Assembly (NCBI GenBank): GCA_015069425.1
Contig: SVIP01000002.1
Location: 1-64,000, forward strand
Reading direction: 5' to 3'
Source: Clostridiales bacterium
GTDB lineage: Bacteria; Bacillota; Clostridia; Christensenellales; Borkfalkiaceae
DNA length: 64,000 bases
A model generated the notes under the pieces. The model saw only the letters and a program-made list of their open reading frames with translations, ran no database searches and was not told the origin of the DNA. Numbering within the stretch: the stretch's first letter is position 1; each line of letters starts with the position of its first letter. Shown piece after piece: positions 61,004-64,000 of the stretch. Made by a program: the position numbers and the translations under genes.

Positions 61004-61762
61004 CTATACCCTAACAGGTATTCCGTTTTTCTTTAATTCACTTTTAAGTTCGCTTATTTTTACTTCTCCAAAATGGAAAATCGAAGCGGCAAGCCCTGCG
61101 TCCACTTTTGGCAAGGCGTTGAAAAGTTCAACAAAATGTGCAACGTTTCCAGCCCCTCCAGAGGCTATTACTGGTACGGAAACGGCATTGCACACTTTAT
61201 CTAGCATTTCTAAATCAAATCCACCTTTAACGCCATCAGTATCAATGGAATTAAGAACTATCTCTCCTGCACCGTTATTTACGCCACGCTTTATCCACTC
61301 GATTGCCTCCATACCCGTGTTTTCCCTTCCGCCTTTAGCAAAAACCCTAAACACGCCGTCCACACGTTTAACGTCGGCAGATAACACTACGCATTGATCT
61401 CCGTAACGTTTTGCAGCTTGATATATTAAATCGGGATTTTTAATAGCGCCAGAATTTACAGACACCTTGTCCGCACCGCATTTTAAAACTCGGTCAAAAT
61501 CGTCCAAGGTATTAATCCCTCCGCCTACGGTCAATGGAATAAAAATTGTGCTTGCGACCTCTTTTAATATATCTGTAAAGATTGCCCTACCTTCGTTAGA
61601 GGCGGTTATATCGTAAAATACAAGTTCGTCCGCTCCGTTATCGCTATAGTATTTTCCAAGTGTTACGGGGGAAGAAACGTCTGAAAGTCCTTTAAAGTTT
61701 ACACCCTTTACAACTCTTCCATCTTTAACGTCTAAGCACGGTATAATTCTTTTGGTAATCAT
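61004..61762 (-). CDS. hisF: Imidazole glycerol phosphate synthase cyclase subunit
   Basis: This 252-residue TIM barrel has [46 protein letters not shown] and [15 protein letters not shown]. The catalytic aspartates in CLDVKDG and NSIDTDG are present. It forms the cyclase half of the HisFH complex. It overlaps hisA by 4 bases. Confidence 0.97.
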   Translation of the reverse strand: MITKRIIPCLDVKDGRVVKGVNFKGLSDVSSPVTLGKYYSDNGADELVFYDITASNEGRAIFTDILKEVASTIFIPLTVGGGINTLDDFDRVLKCGADKVSVNSGAIKNPDLIYQAAKRYGDQCVVLSADVKRVDGVFRVFAKGGRENTGMEAIEWIKRGVNNGAGEIVLNSIDTDGVKGGFDLEMLDKVCNAVSVPVIASGGAGNVAHFVELFNALPKVDAGLAASIFHFGEVKISELKSELKKNGIPVRV

Positions 61763-62472
61763 CTTGCCACCTTTATTGCATCTTTTAAATCAATTGCTTT
61801 CGTGTAATATGCCTTTCCTATAATCGCACCGTAAAAATTAATTTCTCTTAATCTTTTAACGTCTTCCATACTAGACACACCGCCCGAAGCGATTACGTCA
61901 ATTTTTAGTTCTTCTTTTAAGCGTTTATAGAGTGCGTGATTTGCACCCTGCATTGCACCGTCTTTACTTATGTCTGTACAGATTATGGTTTTAACACCTA
62001 AGTCTTGCATTTTTTCACAAAAGGAAAACCCGTCAATCTCCGATTTTTCCGTCCAACCTTTGATTGCAACCATTCCGTCTTTAATGTCTACACCAACCGC
62101 AATTTTATCGCCGTACTTTTTTATCGCTAAAATCAAGAATTCTTGGTCGGTTACAGCCGAAGTCCCTAAAATAACACGGCTTACCCCCGCTGATATATAC
62201 CTATCTACAACTTCCATACTTCTAATTCCGCCACCGACTTCCACAAACATATCGGTTGCCGAAACTAAAGACTTAATTACTTCAATATTAGGGGTCTGCC
62301 CTGTTTTTGCCCCCTCTAAATCTACGACGTGCATGTGCGTTGCACCGCAACTTTTAAAATCTAGTGCAATCTCTACGGGATTATCGCTATAGACGGTCAT
62401 ATTTTTATAATCGCCTTTATATAATCTTACCGCTTTTTTGTCAAATAAATCTATTGCTGGAAATATAATCAT
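61759..62472 (-). CDS. hisA: ProFAR isomerase
   Basis: This 237-residue TIM barrel starts MIIFPAIDLFDKKAVRLYKG, has EVGGGIRSMEVVDRYI and ICTDISKDGAMQGAN, and VIASGGVSSMEDVKRL. It isomerizes the ribosyl chain of ProFAR. The start at 62472 is set by GGAGTG seven bases upstream. Its ATG overlaps the hisH stop codon as ATGA. Confidence 0.96.
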   Translation of the reverse strand: MIIFPAIDLFDKKAVRLYKGDYKNMTVYSDNPVEIALDFKSCGATHMHVVDLEGAKTGQTPNIEVIKSLVSATDMFVEVGGGIRSMEVVDRYISAGVSRVILGTSAVTDQEFLILAIKKYGDKIAVGVDIKDGMVAIKGWTEKSEIDGFSFCEKMQDLGVKTIICTDISKDGAMQGANHALYKRLKEELKIDVIASGGVSSMEDVKRLREINFYGAIIGKAYYTKAIDLKDAIKVAR

Positions 62473-63089
62473 TTTGCACACTCCGTTTCACAAAAAGCCT
62501 TTAAAATCTTTAACCCTATTTCTCCACTTTTTTCGGGGTGAAACTGACAGCCGTAAACGTTATCTTTTGCGATTGCGGCGGTAAGATTTGCGCCGTATTC
62601 TGCGGTTGCAATCACGCTATCGTCACAATATGCACCGTAATATGAGTGAACGAAATACACAAAATCCCCATCTTTTAAATACTTGAAAAGTTGATTATCT
62701 TTAGTGAATTTAAGCGCGTTCCAGCCAATATGCGGTATTTTTAAATCTGACGGTATTACTTCACTAATAGGACGAATTTGTCCTTTAATTAGTCCTAAGC
62801 CTTTGTGTTCGCCATATTCAAAACTTTTTTCAAAAAGTAATTGCATACCTAAGCAAATACCAAGTAACGGTTTACCGCTTTTTGCTTGCTCAAGAACAAG
62901 TTGTGCAAGCCCTGAAGAAAAAAGTTTATTAGAGGCGTCTTCAAACGCACCTACCCCTGGTAAAACCAGTCTTTGGGCACTTTCAATAACTTTTTTATCA
63001 CTGGTTGCAACAGCGTCAACACCGATTGCTTTAAACGAACTAACCAGCGAGAAAAGATTGCCCACGCCGTAATCAATGATAGCGACCAT
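62469..63089 (-). CDS. hisH: Imidazole glycerol phosphate synthase glutaminase subunit
   Basis: This 206-residue class I amidotransferase has IDYGVGNLFSLVSSFKAIG, LVLPGVGAFEDA, the catalytic GICLGMQLLFE cysteine, and the catalytic His/Glu in GCQFHPEKSG. It supplies ammonia to HisF. It overlaps the hisB stop codon by one base. Confidence 0.97.
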   Translation of the reverse strand: MVAIIDYGVGNLFSLVSSFKAIGVDAVATSDKKVIESAQRLVLPGVGAFEDASNKLFSSGLAQLVLEQAKSGKPLLGICLGMQLLFEKSFEYGEHKGLGLIKGQIRPISEVIPSDLKIPHIGWNALKFTKDNQLFKYLKDGDFVYFVHSYYGAYCDDSVIATAEYGANLTAAIAKDNVYGCQFHPEKSGEIGLKILKAFCETECAK

Positions 63090-63676
63090 TAAAGCACCCC
63101 TTTAGTCGACGGAACTTCGCCTAAACAGTCTTTATCTAAAGAAACTGCTTGTTTTAAAGCGCGTGCCAAACACTTAAAGACACCCTCGATTATGTGGTGC
63201 GCATTAGAGCCTGAAAGTTGACGAACGTGCAAGGTACAGTTTGCCGTCCTTGTAAAGGCAAGTAAAAATTCTTCTAAAAGTTCGGTGTCAAAATCCCCAA
63301 CCTTATTAGCTTTAATATCGAACTCCTTAACAAGCATACTTCTTCCAGATAAATCGATAGCGGTTAAAATTAACGCCTCGTCCATTGGTAGAATAAAATT
63401 ACCATAACGGCAAATACCTTTTTTATCCCCCAATGCATCGTTAAATGCTTGACCTAAACAAATTCCGATATCTTCAACTGTGTGATGATAATCAACCTCA
63501 ACGTCACCTTTACAGTTAACTTCTAAATTAAATCTGCCGTGTTTAGCAAAGAGTGTCAACATATGGTCTAAAAAACCACAGCCACTGTTTATTCTGCTCT
63601 CGCCCTTTCCGTCAAGGCAAAGTTTAAGTTTGATATCCGTTTCTGCTGTTTTTCTCTTTATCTCAGATTTTCTCAT
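63089..63676 (-). CDS. hisB: Imidazoleglycerol-phosphate dehydratase
   Basis: This 195-residue enzyme has the manganese-binding signatures GCGFLDHMLTLFAKHGRF, DYHHTVEDIGICLGQA and ALILTAIDLSGR, and SNAHHIIEGVFKCLARAL. It is monofunctional, without the phosphatase domain of enterobacterial HisB, which fits the PHP phosphatase at the operon end. It overlaps hisC by 4 bases. Confidence 0.97.
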   Translation of the reverse strand: MRKSEIKRKTAETDIKLKLCLDGKGESRINSGCGFLDHMLTLFAKHGRFNLEVNCKGDVEVDYHHTVEDIGICLGQAFNDALGDKKGICRYGNFILPMDEALILTAIDLSGRSMLVKEFDIKANKVGDFDTELLEEFLLAFTRTANCTLHVRQLSGSNAHHIIEGVFKCLARALKQAVSLDKDCLGEVPSTKGVL

Positions 63677-64000
63677 TGTGCGCCCTCCAAAATTTCTTTC
63701 GTCGCTTTTATAAAAATTTGCATTTGTTCTAAACTTCCTATCGTTATACGATTATACTCTTTTATCCGCTCTTTGTCAAAGTGTCTAACCAGTACACCTC
63801 TTTCTTTTAACCTTAAATACAGTTCTTTTCCGCTAATTTTATCATTTTTAGCAAACACAAAGTTTGCCATTGATGGTAAAACGTCAAAACCTAAAGATTC
63901 CAACTCTTTTTTCGTCCACTCTCTATTTTGTACAATTTTAGCACAATTTTCATTAAAGTAATCTTCGTCAAGGAGCGCTCCAACCCCTGCACTAGCAGTC
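63673..64000 (-). CDS. hisC: Histidinol-phosphate aminotransferase, C-terminal part, cut by window end
   Basis: The reading frame is open to the window edge; the visible part is about 108 residues. It shows LLDEDYFNENCAKIVQNREW, LGFDVLPSMANFVFAKND, LYLRLKERGVLVRHF and RITIGSLEQMQIFI, the C-terminal domain of HisC with its conserved arginine (RITIG). The TTG at 63903 is not the start. It belongs upstream of hisB in the same operon. Confidence 0.95.
   Translation of the reverse strand, partial: TASAGVGALLDEDYFNENCAKIVQNREWTKKELESLGFDVLPSMANFVFAKNDKISGKELYLRLKERGVLVRHFDKERIKEYNRITIGSLEQMQIFIKATKEILEGAQ

Noticed and set aside
60342..64000. Unusual features in the histidine operon
   Set aside because: Gene order, overlaps and motifs are ordinary for Firmicutes. 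The separate PHP phosphatase explains the monofunctional HisB.

Overview
The window looks like a low-GC, spore-forming member of the Clostridia. Support for this comes from a spoIIID gene, the SCIFF peptide with its radical SAM maturase, groESL behind a CIRCE element, sigma-A promoters of the TTGACA-17-TATAAT type, strong GGAGG ribosome binding sites and many U-tailed hairpin terminators. No rRNA, complete tRNA, CRISPR array or transposase was seen.

Positions 1 to about 8,900 are accessory DNA with the marks of a decaying integrative or mobilizable element. It holds a frameshifted MobV-type relaxase fragment, a sigma-70-like regulator, an AbiEi/AbiEii toxin-antitoxin pair whose toxin has an extra C-terminal domain, a 982-residue HD plus Hsp90-like ATPase protein that may have lost its true C-terminus in an A8 run, two tRNA-3'-end-like direct repeats, and a PD-(D/E)XK protein flanked by a 38-bp direct repeat. 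Positions 8,900 to 12,900 hold a FliB-like protein, a TetR regulator, a small membrane protein and a sodium/amino-acid symporter behind a glycine riboswitch.

Positions 12,901 to 32,358 are one minus-strand surface-polysaccharide operon of 17 genes driven from a clear promoter at 32,403-32,431. It encodes a DegT aminotransferase, a PglC-type initiating transferase fused to an ATP-grasp domain, a HAD protein, glycosyltransferases, a P-loop kinase, a Wzy-like polymerase, a pyruvyl transferase, an FrhB-like iron-sulfur protein, a Wzx-like flippase and the three UDP-N-acetyl-L-fucosamine enzymes (CapE, CapF, CapG), interleaved with two NTP_transf_5 nucleotidyltransferase paralogues.

Positions 32,500 to 36,500 carry cysK, an Orn/Lys/Arg decarboxylase, the SCIFF maturase and a SCIFF precursor with seven cysteines. 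Then come an M20 amidohydrolase; a housekeeping run of uvrC, a Cof-type phosphatase, lon, engB and an alpha/beta hydrolase; an ArsR regulator; a 59-residue Leu/Asn-rich small protein; gapA; an M29 aminopeptidase; fba; an XRE regulator with three spaced operators; groEL and groES; and an uncharacterised conserved protein.

Positions 52,700 to 58,900 hold an HprK-like/PqqD-like/DUF1846 operon, divergent apbE, an ABC permease and substrate-binding lipoprotein without an ATPase, and spoIIID. The right end is the histidine operon hisC-B-H-A-F-IE followed by a PHP histidinol phosphatase and a PAP2 phosphatase. Three intergenic copies of an undescribed palindromic element with conserved ends lie at about 45.8, 49.5 and 58.3 kb. 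All identifications come from reading motifs; no database search was run.
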